Shown in pieces: positions 9,301 through 17,908 of a DNA stretch of 64,000 nt. Source of the stretch: Hyphomonadaceae bacterium (GTDB lineage Bacteria; Pseudomonadota; Alphaproteobacteria; Caulobacterales; Aquidulcibacteraceae); the NCBI GenBank assembly GCA_022843225.1, contig JALHOC010000002.1:62001-126000 (forward strand). The letters run 5' to 3'. How positions within the stretch are numbered: position 1 is the first letter of the stretch; each line of letters opens with the position of its first letter. The notes under the pieces were generated by a model, which saw nothing but the letters and a program-made list of their open reading frames with translations, searched no databases and was not told the origin of the DNA. The translations under genes and the position numbers were made by a program.

Positions 9301-10170
9301 ATGCTGGCTCCAACCAAGGTCGAAGCCGCCATTCTGGCGCAAACGCGGCGCGGATTGCGCACATTGCTGGCTGTGCCGCGCGCGCGGGCCGGCGGCTTGG
9401 CCAAGGTTGAGGACCTGGAAATTCCCGCCGCCGTGCCGTTGCACGCGCGGTACTACGAAGCGCGCGATGCGACCGATGCGCCGCTATTGGTTTATTTCCA
9501 TGGCGGGGGCTTTGTGTGCTGCGACATCGACACCCACGATTCCATAACCTCGTGGTTGGCAAGATCCTCCCAAGGGCGTGTGCTCTCGGTCGGGTACAGG
9601 CTGGCGCCAGAAACGCCATTTCCGGGGCAAGTGGAGGATGCGCGCGCCGCCTGTGCCTGGGCGTTTCGCAATGCACAGCGCCTCGGCGCCTGGCCCGACA
9701 AAATCGTGCTTGCGGGTGACTCCGCAGGCGCTTATCTGGCCGCCACCTTGGCGCTTGAGATCAACCGGGCAACGCCGGGCGCGGTGGCGCTGCAAGTTTT
9801 GCTCTACCCGCTCATTCACGTCGACAAAACGCTTTGGTCTGACGAAGAGCTGCGCAACTTCCGCTTTCTCGGTCGCGTCGCCTCGATCTACATCGCCCGC
9901 GCGCTCGGCGCTGAGGCTCTTCCATCCTTGCTGGATGTTGACCTGATCGCTGCGCCGCCTACGATCGTGGCGGGCGGCGGGCCGCTTGATCCGGTGCGCA
10001 ACGACGCCAAGGCCTTCGTGGATGCGCTACGCAGAGCTGGAATTGCTGTCACAGAACGGAAATATCCTGTGCTGATGCATGGCGGCTTGAACTTCACAGC
10101 CTATTCCCAAACCGCGACGAAAGCGCTCGATGAGGTCGGGCAGCTGGTGCGGACAGCGTTGGAGCGCTAA
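9301..10170 (+). CDS. Alpha/beta hydrolase (HSL/esterase type)
   Basis: FHGGGFVCCD, GYRLAPETPFPGQVEDA, GDSAGAYLAA. Confidence 0.9.
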   Translation: MLAPTKVEAAILAQTRRGLRTLLAVPRARAGGLAKVEDLEIPAAVPLHARYYEARDATDAPLLVYFHGGGFVCCDIDTHDSITSWLARSSQGRVLSVGYRLAPETPFPGQVEDARAACAWAFRNAQRLGAWPDKIVLAGDSAGAYLAATLALEINRATPGAVALQVLLYPLIHVDKTLWSDEELRNFRFLGRVASIYIARALGAEALPSLLDVDLIAAPPTIVAGGGPLDPVRNDAKAFVDALRRAGIAVTERKYPVLMHGGLNFTAYSQTATKALDEVGQLVRTALER

Positions 10171-10192
10171 GCTGAAAGCTTGGAGGGCGGTC

Positions 10193-10756
10193 ATGCGTAT
10201 AGTGGCGGTGGCGATAGCGGTCGCGCTGGCGGCCTGCGGCGTGGCCACGACCGAACCCGAGGTGCATCAAGAGGCCGCGAACGGGTGCCCAGCATCGACC
10301 TCGACGACTTGGACTCCGCAATCGGGCGTGGCGCTCACTATCGAAGCGGCTACAGTGGGGGCCGATTGCGCCCAAGCCAACGCCGCCATCATTCTGCGCG
10401 GCGCGGGGGGCGGGACGGTCTGGACCGAAACCTATCCCGCAGCCCAAGTCATGACCCTCGCTGGCGCCGATAGCGTTGAAGACATGCAGCGCAGGCTGGG
10501 AGAGTGGATCAGCCCTGGCGGCGCCATGGCCGATAGCACTGGCGACCTGCCCGAATGGACAGCGGGGGAGGATGCTCCCATGAGTGGCGAGTTCCCGTTC
10601 TATCCCGAAGAAGGCCTTGATCGCGCCGGCTATGCGGCGCTGCGGGCGCGCGACGCACCGCTGTTCTGCTATGTGCAGGGCATGGAAAGCCTCGCGTGCC
10701 TGGCCTGGGAAAATGGCGACTTGGCGAAGGTCGGGCTGCAGACCTTTCCGGGGTGA
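10193..10756 (+). CDS. Hypothetical lipoprotein
   Basis: MRIVAVAIAVALAACG lipobox-like N-terminus. Confidence 0.65.
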   Translation: MRIVAVAIAVALAACGVATTEPEVHQEAANGCPASTSTTWTPQSGVALTIEAATVGADCAQANAAIILRGAGGGTVWTETYPAAQVMTLAGADSVEDMQRRLGEWISPGGAMADSTGDLPEWTAGEDAPMSGEFPFYPEEGLDRAGYAALRARDAPLFCYVQGMESLACLAWENGDLAKVGLQTFPG

Positions 10757-10898
10757 CAAGCCGATTTTTCCACACGCAAGCGTGACCGGCGTCATCTTCC
10801 CGTCGCCATTTCGAGCGCCTATGAGAGAACGAACTCGCGAGAACCGTGACGGGCGCGCCGCCGCGTGCGCCACCAGCTTTGAAGGGGCTTGAGCGCGT

Positions 10899-12488
10899 AT
10901 GGCCGATATCTTTCTCTCCTATGCCAGCGAAGACCGCGACCGCGTGCGGCCGCTCGCGGAGGCCCTGATCCAGCGCGGCTTCAATGTCTGGTGGGATCGC
11001 GCGCTTTCGGCGGGTCAAGATTATGCCGCCATCATCGAGCGTGAGCTGCGCGCCGCCAAGGCTGTGATCGTGGTTTGGACGCGCGGCTCTGCCGCGTCGA
11101 CTTTTGTACGCGATGAAGCGGGACGGGCGCGTGACGAAGGCCGCTTGGTGCCGGTGCTGCTCGACCGCGTCGATATTCCGCTCGGCTTCGGCGCCTTCCA
11201 GGCGGAGGACTTCACCCGGTGGAACGGCGGCGCCAACGCGCCGCAAATGCAGCTCCTGGAAGAAGTTCTGCGCGCGAAGTTGACCGGGCGCGATGTGGAC
11301 GGGAGCGCCATTGAGCGCCGCCGTCGCAATCTTGGCGCGCGCATTCGTCTCGTCTCGTTGCTCACTGTGATCGCGCTGGTCATCGGCATCGCGGCGGGAG
11401 GGCGCTATTTGTTCGCGCCGCCGGAGGCGGACGTTCGCGCGCAACTCCTGCAATTGCTGGCTGAAGGCAAGCTGACGCCCGAACAAGCTATTGAGCTCGC
11501 GGGGCTGCTTGAGTCGGATTCGCTTGGGATGCAGCAGGTGTCGCTAGAGCCGGGACAGCCCGCGCCAGGCGCTGCCATGTCGGAACCGAGCCGAACCACG
11601 ATGGATGAAATCACGACCGCCGCGCCAGCTTCCGTGAGCGAAGCTGAATTCGACTCCGCCGCGCGTCAAACTTATCGCGAAGCATTCTTGGCGCTGGCTC
11701 AACATCCAGAAGCGCGTGTTAGGCTTGCGGTCGCGCAGATGGCCCAACCGGATGCACGCGAAGCCGCCGTGCAGACGATGTGGCAATATGCCCAGAACAA
11801 CCCTGACGATCCGCTGACCGATGAGATTTACTTGCTCTGCGGCGCAGTCGGGGAACGCACCGACAACCCCCTCGGTCAGCGCGCGTTGGAGATTTCCGCG
11901 AGCCTCTCGCAGGATCCAGACGTGTGGCAGATGCTGTCGCGTTCCTATCGTCGGATGAACCGCGCGAGCGAAGCGCAAGCGGCGGCTCTGGTCTCGGAAG
12001 GGGTCGAGGCGCAGACGGCTGGCCGGTCGGAAGAAGCCCAGACGCGACTGGAGCAAGCGCTGCCCAACCTCACCGCGCCTGCCTTGCGCGCGCCGGTGGA
12101 GTCTCGCCTAGGTGAAATCGCTGAGCAGCGCGGCGAATGGGATGTGGCGAGTACACGGTTCGCCCAGGCCTTCGAACTGCGGGAGCAGACGGCGGCGCAG
12201 CAGCCCGCTATTGCGTCCGAGGCCGTGATTCAAGCGGATGCGCAGCAATTGGTGCGCGCGCTTGATCGTGCTGGGCGTACGCAGGAAGCGTGCAACACCC
12301 TGCGTGAGGCCCAGGCCGAACACGATGTTGCGACGCCCGATCAGGCCTTGCTTGAGCGCTGCCGGCAACTGCGCGTGCAAGTTCAGCCGCGCGTTGAACT
12401 GGCGCCGCGTTTGCGCGAGCAGCGCACGATGCAACGTGCGCCGATCCAGCAAACCGCGCCCGAACAACGGACAGCGCCGACGCCGTGA
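10899..12488 (+). CDS. TIR domain protein with a TM helix and C-terminal TPR-like/helical region
   Basis: MADIFLSYASEDRDRVRPLAEALIQRGFNVWWDRALSAGQDYAAIIERELRAAKAVIVVWTRGSAASTFVRDEA; TM LVSLLTVIALVIGIAAGGRYLFA; helical C-terminus. Confidence 0.85.
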   Translation: MADIFLSYASEDRDRVRPLAEALIQRGFNVWWDRALSAGQDYAAIIERELRAAKAVIVVWTRGSAASTFVRDEAGRARDEGRLVPVLLDRVDIPLGFGAFQAEDFTRWNGGANAPQMQLLEEVLRAKLTGRDVDGSAIERRRRNLGARIRLVSLLTVIALVIGIAAGGRYLFAPPEADVRAQLLQLLAEGKLTPEQAIELAGLLESDSLGMQQVSLEPGQPAPGAAMSEPSRTTMDEITTAAPASVSEAEFDSAARQTYREAFLALAQHPEARVRLAVAQMAQPDAREAAVQTMWQYAQNNPDDPLTDEIYLLCGAVGERTDNPLGQRALEISASLSQDPDVWQMLSRSYRRMNRASEAQAAALVSEGVEAQTAGRSEEAQTRLEQALPNLTAPALRAPVESRLGEIAEQRGEWDVASTRFAQAFELREQTAAQQPAIASEAVIQADAQQLVRALDRAGRTQEACNTLREAQAEHDVATPDQALLERCRQLRVQVQPRVELAPRLREQRTMQRAPIQQTAPEQRTAPTP

Positions 12489-13093
12489 GCATTGCCGACC
12501 CCGACCTGCGGCGCGATCTCGCCCGTGCGGCGTTGACGTTGGCGGCGTCAACGCCATGGCGTGAGGTGACCCTGGCCCGGCTGGCGCAGGCAGGCGGGCG
12601 TTCGCTCGCGGACCTCTATCCAGCGACGCTTTGGGAAGCCGTCGATTGCGTGGAAGAGGCGTTTGATCGCGCTATTGCCGATGGCGCCGAGAAGCTCACC
12701 TCGGACCAGACTGTGCGCGATCGCTTGTTCGATCTCATCATGCGCCGCTTTGAGGCCATGGAGCCGCACCGCACAGCCGTGATCGCCATGGAGCAGGGGC
12801 TTGATCGCGACCCGACTTTAATGGCTTTCGCGCATCAACGCCATGTGCGCTGCGCGCGCTGGGTGCTGGCTTTGGCGGGCTTGGAGGCTGACGGCATGAC
12901 GGGGCAGGCGCGAGCGCAAGGCTTGGCCGTCATCATTGGTCAAGCGCGTGCGGCTTGGCGTGGCGATGACGCGGGCGATTTCGCCAAGACGATGGCCTCG
13001 CTCGACAAGAACCTCCGCAGGGCCGAGGAGATGTTTGGTCGTTGGGCCGGGTTCGAGGCCAAGCTTAAAACCGAAGAACGCAGCGCGTCGTGA
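12485..13093 (+). CDS. TetR-like (HTH) regulator
   Basis: N-terminal HTH-like RRDLARAALTLAASTPWREVTLARLAQAGGRSLADLY; GTG start overlaps the previous stop (GTGA). Confidence 0.6.
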   Translation: MSIADPDLRRDLARAALTLAASTPWREVTLARLAQAGGRSLADLYPATLWEAVDCVEEAFDRAIADGAEKLTSDQTVRDRLFDLIMRRFEAMEPHRTAVIAMEQGLDRDPTLMAFAHQRHVRCARWVLALAGLEADGMTGQARAQGLAVIIGQARAAWRGDDAGDFAKTMASLDKNLRRAEEMFGRWAGFEAKLKTEERSAS

Positions 13094-13431
13094 GCTTGCT
13101 CCTGAGTTTGCATCCTGGCGTGGCGGAGCGTGAGCCGATCGCGGCTGATCGCTTGGTCGATGGCGCGCCGATCGCGGAGACCCGGATCGATTATGAGCGC
13201 GACGGCAAGGTGTTCGTCGGCGAATGGTCATGCGGCGTCGGGGCTTGGCGCGTGTCCTACGATGAGTGGGAATTCTGCGAGGTGCTCGATGGTGCATGCG
13301 AACTCACGCCAAATGACGGGCCGGCGCGGCGCTTCACCATCGGTGACAGCTTCGTCATCGAGCCGGGGTTCAAGGGCGTGTGGCGCGTGCTTGAGCCGAT
13401 GCGAAAGCGCTTTGTCATTCGCCTCGATTGA
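13090..13431 (+). CDS. Cupin domain-containing protein
   Basis: GEWSCGVGAWRVSYDEWEFCEVLDGACELTPNDGPARRFTIGDSFVIEPGFKGVWRVLEPMRKRFVI; GTGA overlap with upstream gene. Confidence 0.8.
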   Translation: MSLLLSLHPGVAEREPIAADRLVDGAPIAETRIDYERDGKVFVGEWSCGVGAWRVSYDEWEFCEVLDGACELTPNDGPARRFTIGDSFVIEPGFKGVWRVLEPMRKRFVIRLD

Positions 13432-13449
13432 ACTGCACTTAGCTTCGCG

Positions 13450-13491
13450 TGTTTACTTTTCAGTTAGCACTTGTTTACGTTTAAGTGAGCA
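13450..13491. repeat. Two tandem 20-bp direct repeats, 22-bp period
   Basis: TGTTTACTTTTCAGTTAGCA (13450-13469) and TGTTTACGTTTAAGTGAGCA (13472-13491), 17/20 identical. Confidence 0.7.
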
Positions 13492-13516
13492 TGATGCGTC
13501 TCGAGGAGCGCACATC

Positions 13517-13723
13517 ATGTTTGCACTTTACGACATGAAGACGCGGATGCGCGGTGCCGTTGATCGTGTGTTTATCGCCTGCGCGAGCGCTGCGTTCATG
13601 GCTCTGGCGATGGTCACCATCCAGTATGACGAAGTGATCGCGCCGGAAATGGCGCGCGCCTCGGACGTGTGGGGCAGCGCCGCGACCGACATCGGCCGCA
13701 AACTCTCCAGCTTGGCGCTCTGA
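13517..13723 (+). CDS. Small hypothetical membrane-associated protein (68 aa)
   Basis: MFALYDMKTRMRGAVDRVFIACASAAFMALAMVTIQYDEVIAPEMARA...; preceded by gaggagcgcacatc. Confidence 0.5.
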   Translation: MFALYDMKTRMRGAVDRVFIACASAAFMALAMVTIQYDEVIAPEMARASDVWGSAATDIGRKLSSLAL

Positions 13724-13772
13724 AGCGACGTTAACCTAATCTCCAGCGACGTGCGCGAACACTCGGCTCCGC

Positions 13773-15221
13773 ATGGCGCAACACTACGACCTCATCGTGA
13801 TCGGTTCGGGCCCTGCGGGGCGCCGCGCCGCCGTGCAGGCCGCCAAGCTCAAGAAGAGCGTGTTGGTGGTGGAGCGCGGGCGCCGCGTGGGCGGGGTGTG
13901 CGTCCATACCGGCACCATTCCCTCCAAGACGTTGCGCGAAACCGTGCTCAATCTTTCCGGCTGGCGCGAGCGCGGCTTCTATGGGCGCGCCCATCGCAAC
14001 AAGGACAATATCACGGCGGAAGATCTGCGCCGGCGGCTGCACATCACGCTCGACCACGAGGTCGAGGTGCTGGAGCATCAGTTTACGCGCAACAACGTGG
14101 CCTGGATCGCGGGCGCGGCGCGTTTTTTGTCGGCGAACGCGGTAGAGGTCACGACCGAAGGCGGCGATGTCCGCCACTATCACGGCGACCGTATTATAAT
14201 CGCCGTCGGCGCCAAACCGTTCCGGCCATCGCACATCCCGTTTGATGGCTCGTTTATCGTCGACGCCGACCAAATCCTCGATCTCAAACGCCTGCCGCGC
14301 TCCATCGTGGTGATCGGCGCCAGCGTGATCGGTATCGAATACGCGACGATCTTCTCCGCGCTCGACGTGAAGGTCACCGTGATCGAGCCCGGCGCGAGTC
14401 TGCTCGGGTTCGTTGATCGCGAGCTGGTGGAGGAATTCATCCACGATCTGCGCGATCGCGGCGTCGGTCTCAGGTTCAACGCCAAGGTCGCGAGCGTTGA
14501 GCGCGCTGGCGCGGAAACGTGCATTGTGCGGCTTGAGGATCATCGCCAGATCGCCGCCGAGATGGTGCTGTTCGCGGCGGGCCGCACCGGCGCAACCGAT
14601 ACACTCAATCTCGCCGCCGCCGGTCTCGCCGCCGATGAACGCGGGCGGATTGCGGTCGATAAGGCCAATTTCTGCACGAATGTGCCTTCGATCTATGCGG
14701 TAGGCGATGTCATCGGCTTTCCGAGCCTGGCTTCTACCTCGATGGAGCAGGGGCGGATCGCGGCGTGCCACGCCTTTGGTGAAGCCGCGCATGCGCCGCC
14801 GGAATTCTTCCCTTATGGCATCTATTCGGTGCCGGAGATTTCAACGGTTGGCATGACCGAGGAGGAGGTGCGTGAGAAACGTATCCCCTACGAAGCCGGC
14901 ATCGCGCGCTTCCGCGAGACTTCGCGCGGTCACATCATGGGGCTTAGCACCGGCTTCATGAAAATGATCTTCGCGCTGGAGACGCGCCGGCTTTTGGGCG
15001 TTCACATTGTCGGCGAGGGCGCCACCGAGCTTATCCACATCGGGCAAGCCGTGCTCAATTTGGGCGGGGGGCTCGATTACTTCGTCGAGAACACGTTCAA
15101 CTACCCGACCTTGGCCGAAGCGTACAAGATCGCAGCCCTCGACGCCTATAATCGCATGCCGGCGCGCCAAGCCAGCCAACATACGATCGAAACCCTCACG
15201 CGCAAGCTCGCGGCTGGCTAA
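13773..15221 (+). CDS. sthA: Si-specific (soluble) NAD(P)+ transhydrogenase
   Basis: DLIVIGSGPAGRRAAVQAAK, VCVHTGTIPSKTLRE, two dinucleotide-binding motifs, C-terminal dimerisation domain. Confidence 0.93.
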   Translation: MAQHYDLIVIGSGPAGRRAAVQAAKLKKSVLVVERGRRVGGVCVHTGTIPSKTLRETVLNLSGWRERGFYGRAHRNKDNITAEDLRRRLHITLDHEVEVLEHQFTRNNVAWIAGAARFLSANAVEVTTEGGDVRHYHGDRIIIAVGAKPFRPSHIPFDGSFIVDADQILDLKRLPRSIVVIGASVIGIEYATIFSALDVKVTVIEPGASLLGFVDRELVEEFIHDLRDRGVGLRFNAKVASVERAGAETCIVRLEDHRQIAAEMVLFAAGRTGATDTLNLAAAGLAADERGRIAVDKANFCTNVPSIYAVGDVIGFPSLASTSMEQGRIAACHAFGEAAHAPPEFFPYGIYSVPEISTVGMTEEEVREKRIPYEAGIARFRETSRGHIMGLSTGFMKMIFALETRRLLGVHIVGEGATELIHIGQAVLNLGGGLDYFVENTFNYPTLAEAYKIAALDAYNRMPARQASQHTIETLTRKLAAG

Positions 15222-15643
15222 GCCGGCTCCACGGCGTCGTCGGCCAGCAAGAAATGACCATGCATCGCCGCGATCAAAGCACCGCGTTCGCTTTGCCACG
15301 CCTCGGCCTGGACGTTGGCGATCCTGCGCCCGATTTTCACTACGCGCGCGCGGGCGAAGGTGTCACGCGGGCGACCCGAGCGGAGATAATCGAAGCCGAC
15401 ATCGATGGTCTTGGGGAAGGCGTCGCTCTTCGAAGCGATGGCGAGCTGGGTCAGCGCCGTTAGCTCCATCAATGCCCCAACCACGCCGCCATGCAGCGCC
15501 GGCAAGACCGGGTTGCCGATGAGGTGATCGGCGAACGGCATCACCAGCGTCAGCTCATCGCCCTTCAGTTCGGCGCGCACGCCAAGGAACGCTGCGTAGG
15601 GAATGCGCGCGAGCGCTGTCGCCAATCGCTCCTCGGTGTTCAC
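15218..15643 (-). CDS. PaaI family hotdog thioesterase
   Basis: FADHLIGNPVLPALHGGVVGALMELTA hotdog signature. Confidence 0.8.
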   Translation of the reverse strand: MNTEERLATALARIPYAAFLGVRAELKGDELTLVMPFADHLIGNPVLPALHGGVVGALMELTALTQLAIASKSDAFPKTIDVGFDYLRSGRPRDTFARARVVKIGRRIANVQAEAWQSERGALIAAMHGHFLLADDAVEPA

Positions 15644-16134
15644 CGCTTTTTCTCCCGCAAGTTCGCGCCCGGCCTTTTGACCGCCGCTGGATTGACCATG
15701 AAGGTCGCGGTCGCGTGCGCGACGGCGCTGTCAGGCGCGTCTTCGAACGCGACGGCGCGGACGAAGGCGACATTGCGCCCGATCTTATAGCAATGGGCTT
15801 CCGCCAAGATGTCGCGGCCGGGTTCGGCGGCGCGCATGTAATCGATGCGGAGATCGATGGTCGCCACCGGCCCTGGCGGCTTCATCGCCAGCACCACCGC
15901 CATGCCACAGAGCTGATCGAGGAAGGTGGTGATCACGCCGCCGGCGATCACGCCCGTATCCGGGTCGCCGACGATTTGCGGGCTGTAGGGGATGCGCCCC
16001 CGGACCTTGCCATCGGCGAGGCTGATGAGATCCATCCCGAGGGCGCGCCCCTGCGGGGTCCATTGCATCATGGCGCGGATGCGCGTGAAGACGTCGTCGC
16101 CGGTTTCGTAGCCGGAGGGCGGGTCGCTACTCAT
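15640..16134 (-). CDS. PaaI family hotdog thioesterase
   Basis: YSPQIVGDPDTGVIAGGVITTFLDQLCGMAV; ATGA-type overlap with 15643. Confidence 0.8.
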   Translation of the reverse strand: MSSDPPSGYETGDDVFTRIRAMMQWTPQGRALGMDLISLADGKVRGRIPYSPQIVGDPDTGVIAGGVITTFLDQLCGMAVVLAMKPPGPVATIDLRIDYMRAAEPGRDILAEAHCYKIGRNVAFVRAVAFEDAPDSAVAHATATFMVNPAAVKRPGANLREKKR

Positions 16135-16175
16135 AGCCGCGTGCTAGCACGGACCTTGGCGGCTTCCAGATCGTT

Positions 16176-16199
16176 AAAAATTGACGCATCGTCATTTTT
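16176..16199. promoter_or_regulatory. Palindromic candidate TetR operator
   Basis: AAAAATTGACG-CAT-CGTCATTTTT in the divergent spacer between the 16134 and 16243 starts. Confidence 0.55.
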
Positions 16200-16242
16200 G
16201 TGGAGGTATGCCCCCGGTCGGAGCCAGGACGGGAGCAGGGGC

Positions 16243-16860
16243 ATGAGCGAAACAGCGGAGATCGAGCCGCTTGGAAAGCGCGAGCGAACCAAGGTCGCCA
16301 ACCGGCAGGCGATCCTTGTCGCCGCGCGTCGCGTGTTCGCCCAGATGGGCTACGAGGCCGCCAGCGTGCGCGATATCATTCGCGGCACCGATTTGGCCTC
16401 GGGTACGTTCTATAATTATTTCCGCTCTAAGGAGGAGGTGTTCGGCGCTATCGCCGACGACAGCGCGGCGCGTTTCAAGCCGCTGCTGCGCGCTGCGCGC
16501 GAGCGTGCGACCAGCTTTGAGGAGTATTTGCGCGGGGCGTTCGAGGCCTATTTCGGCTTTATCGCCGACGAGAACGAGCTTGAGGGCCGTCCAATCGATG
16601 AGCGCCGCCCGCATGTCCGCTCGGACACGCCGGAAATGATCGCGGTGTATGACGAAGTGCGCGACGGCTTGGAGGCGGCGATCGCGCGCGGCATGGCCCC
16701 GAGGATTGACGCCGACTACCTCGCCTGCGCATGCATTGGCATTGCCCAGGAAGTAGGTACGGCGATGCTGCGGCGTTCGCCGCCCGATATCAAAGCCGCG
16801 GCGCGGTTTGCCGTCGGCTTTATTCTCAAAGGCCTCGACGGCGCGCCGCGCAAAGGCTGA
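16243..16860 (+). CDS. TetR/AcrR family transcriptional regulator
   Basis: ANRQAILVAARRVFAQMGYEAASVRDIIRGTDLASGTFYNYFRSKEEVF. Confidence 0.93.
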   Translation: MSETAEIEPLGKRERTKVANRQAILVAARRVFAQMGYEAASVRDIIRGTDLASGTFYNYFRSKEEVFGAIADDSAARFKPLLRAARERATSFEEYLRGAFEAYFGFIADENELEGRPIDERRPHVRSDTPEMIAVYDEVRDGLEAAIARGMAPRIDADYLACACIGIAQEVGTAMLRRSPPDIKAAARFAVGFILKGLDGAPRKG

Positions 16861-16873
16861 AGGAACTCGCGAC

Positions 16874-17908
16874 GTGTCTTGGCTGCGGAAGTTCATGGTG
16901 CGTTTGGCGCTGTCACGCTCGGATGCGGCGCTCGTCAAGGCGTCTGGCGGTTCGCCCCGGACGGTGCGCGGCATGACGCTCGATCCGCGCTTTCAATTCA
17001 TCGAGAACCAAGCGCGCGCACGCGCCATCCCATGGGACCAGATTACGCCCGCTTGGTATCGAGCGCAAACCGAAGCAGGCTCGAAGATTTTCGGCGGCGC
17101 CGCTGTTTCAGGCGTGAGAGTCGAGAGCGTTTTTGTAACCGGGCGCTCGCACTCGGTGCCATGCCGTTTGTATTTGCCGACGGTGCGCGACAACAGCGCC
17201 GCCATGCTTGTGTATTTTCACTTTGGCGGCGGCGTGATCGGATCGCTTGAAACCGCGCATCGTTTCTGCGGCCTGATCGCGCGCGCGGCGGGCGCGCCGG
17301 TGTTGTCGGTGGAGTATCGCTTGGCGCCGGAGTTCAAGTTTCCAACCGGCCTCGACGATTGCCGGCAGGCGTACCTATGGGCGATCGAGAACGCCGCGCG
17401 CTATGGCGCGCCCGGCGGCAGGGCTGGGGTTGGCGGCGACTCGGTGGGCGGCAATTTCGCGACTGTTCTCGCGCAGGAGTTCCGCGCCGCGCGTGCGCCA
17501 GTGCTCCAACTCCTTATCTATCCCGCTGTCGATGCCGTGAGCGAGACCCCGTCGATGCATGATTTCGCCGACGCTTGGCCGCTCACGTCGGAGACCGTCG
17601 ACTTTTTCATGAAGCATTATTTGCCGGAAGCCTTCGATCCGAGCGACCCAAGGCTCTCGCCCGGCCGAACGCAGAATTTGAGCGGGCTTGCGCCGGCTCT
17701 TGTGTACACCGCCGGGTTTGACATGCTGCTCGATCAAGGCGCGGCCTATGCGCAGCGCCTACAGGAAGCTGGCGTGCGCACGACCTATCATTGCTTTGAG
17801 TCATTGCCGCACGGGTTCGTGGCGTTTCCTGCGCTCGCGCCCGCCACCGAGCAGGCGATCCAAAGAATCGCGCGCGAAACCGCGATCGCCCTGAAAGGCT
17901 CGCGCTAG
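16874..17908 (+). CDS. Alpha/beta hydrolase (HSL type)
   Basis: YFHFGGGVIGS, EYRLAPEFKFPTGLDDC, GGDSVGGNFA; GTG start proposed at 16874. Confidence 0.87.
   Translation: MSWLRKFMVRLALSRSDAALVKASGGSPRTVRGMTLDPRFQFIENQARARAIPWDQITPAWYRAQTEAGSKIFGGAAVSGVRVESVFVTGRSHSVPCRLYLPTVRDNSAAMLVYFHFGGGVIGSLETAHRFCGLIARAAGAPVLSVEYRLAPEFKFPTGLDDCRQAYLWAIENAARYGAPGGRAGVGGDSVGGNFATVLAQEFRAARAPVLQLLIYPAVDAVSETPSMHDFADAWPLTSETVDFFMKHYLPEAFDPSDPRLSPGRTQNLSGLAPALVYTAGFDMLLDQGAAYAQRLQEAGVRTTYHCFESLPHGFVAFPALAPATEQAIQRIARETAIALKGSR

Noticed and set aside
10807-10843. GAAC repeats (gagagaacgaactcgcgagaacc) as a LexA SOS box
   Set aside because: Spacings are N6 or N10, not the N7 expected of the alphaproteobacterial GAAC-N7-GAAC box.
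13731-14792. Minus-strand ORF of 353 aa
   Set aside because: Antisense to sthA, whose motifs are unambiguous.
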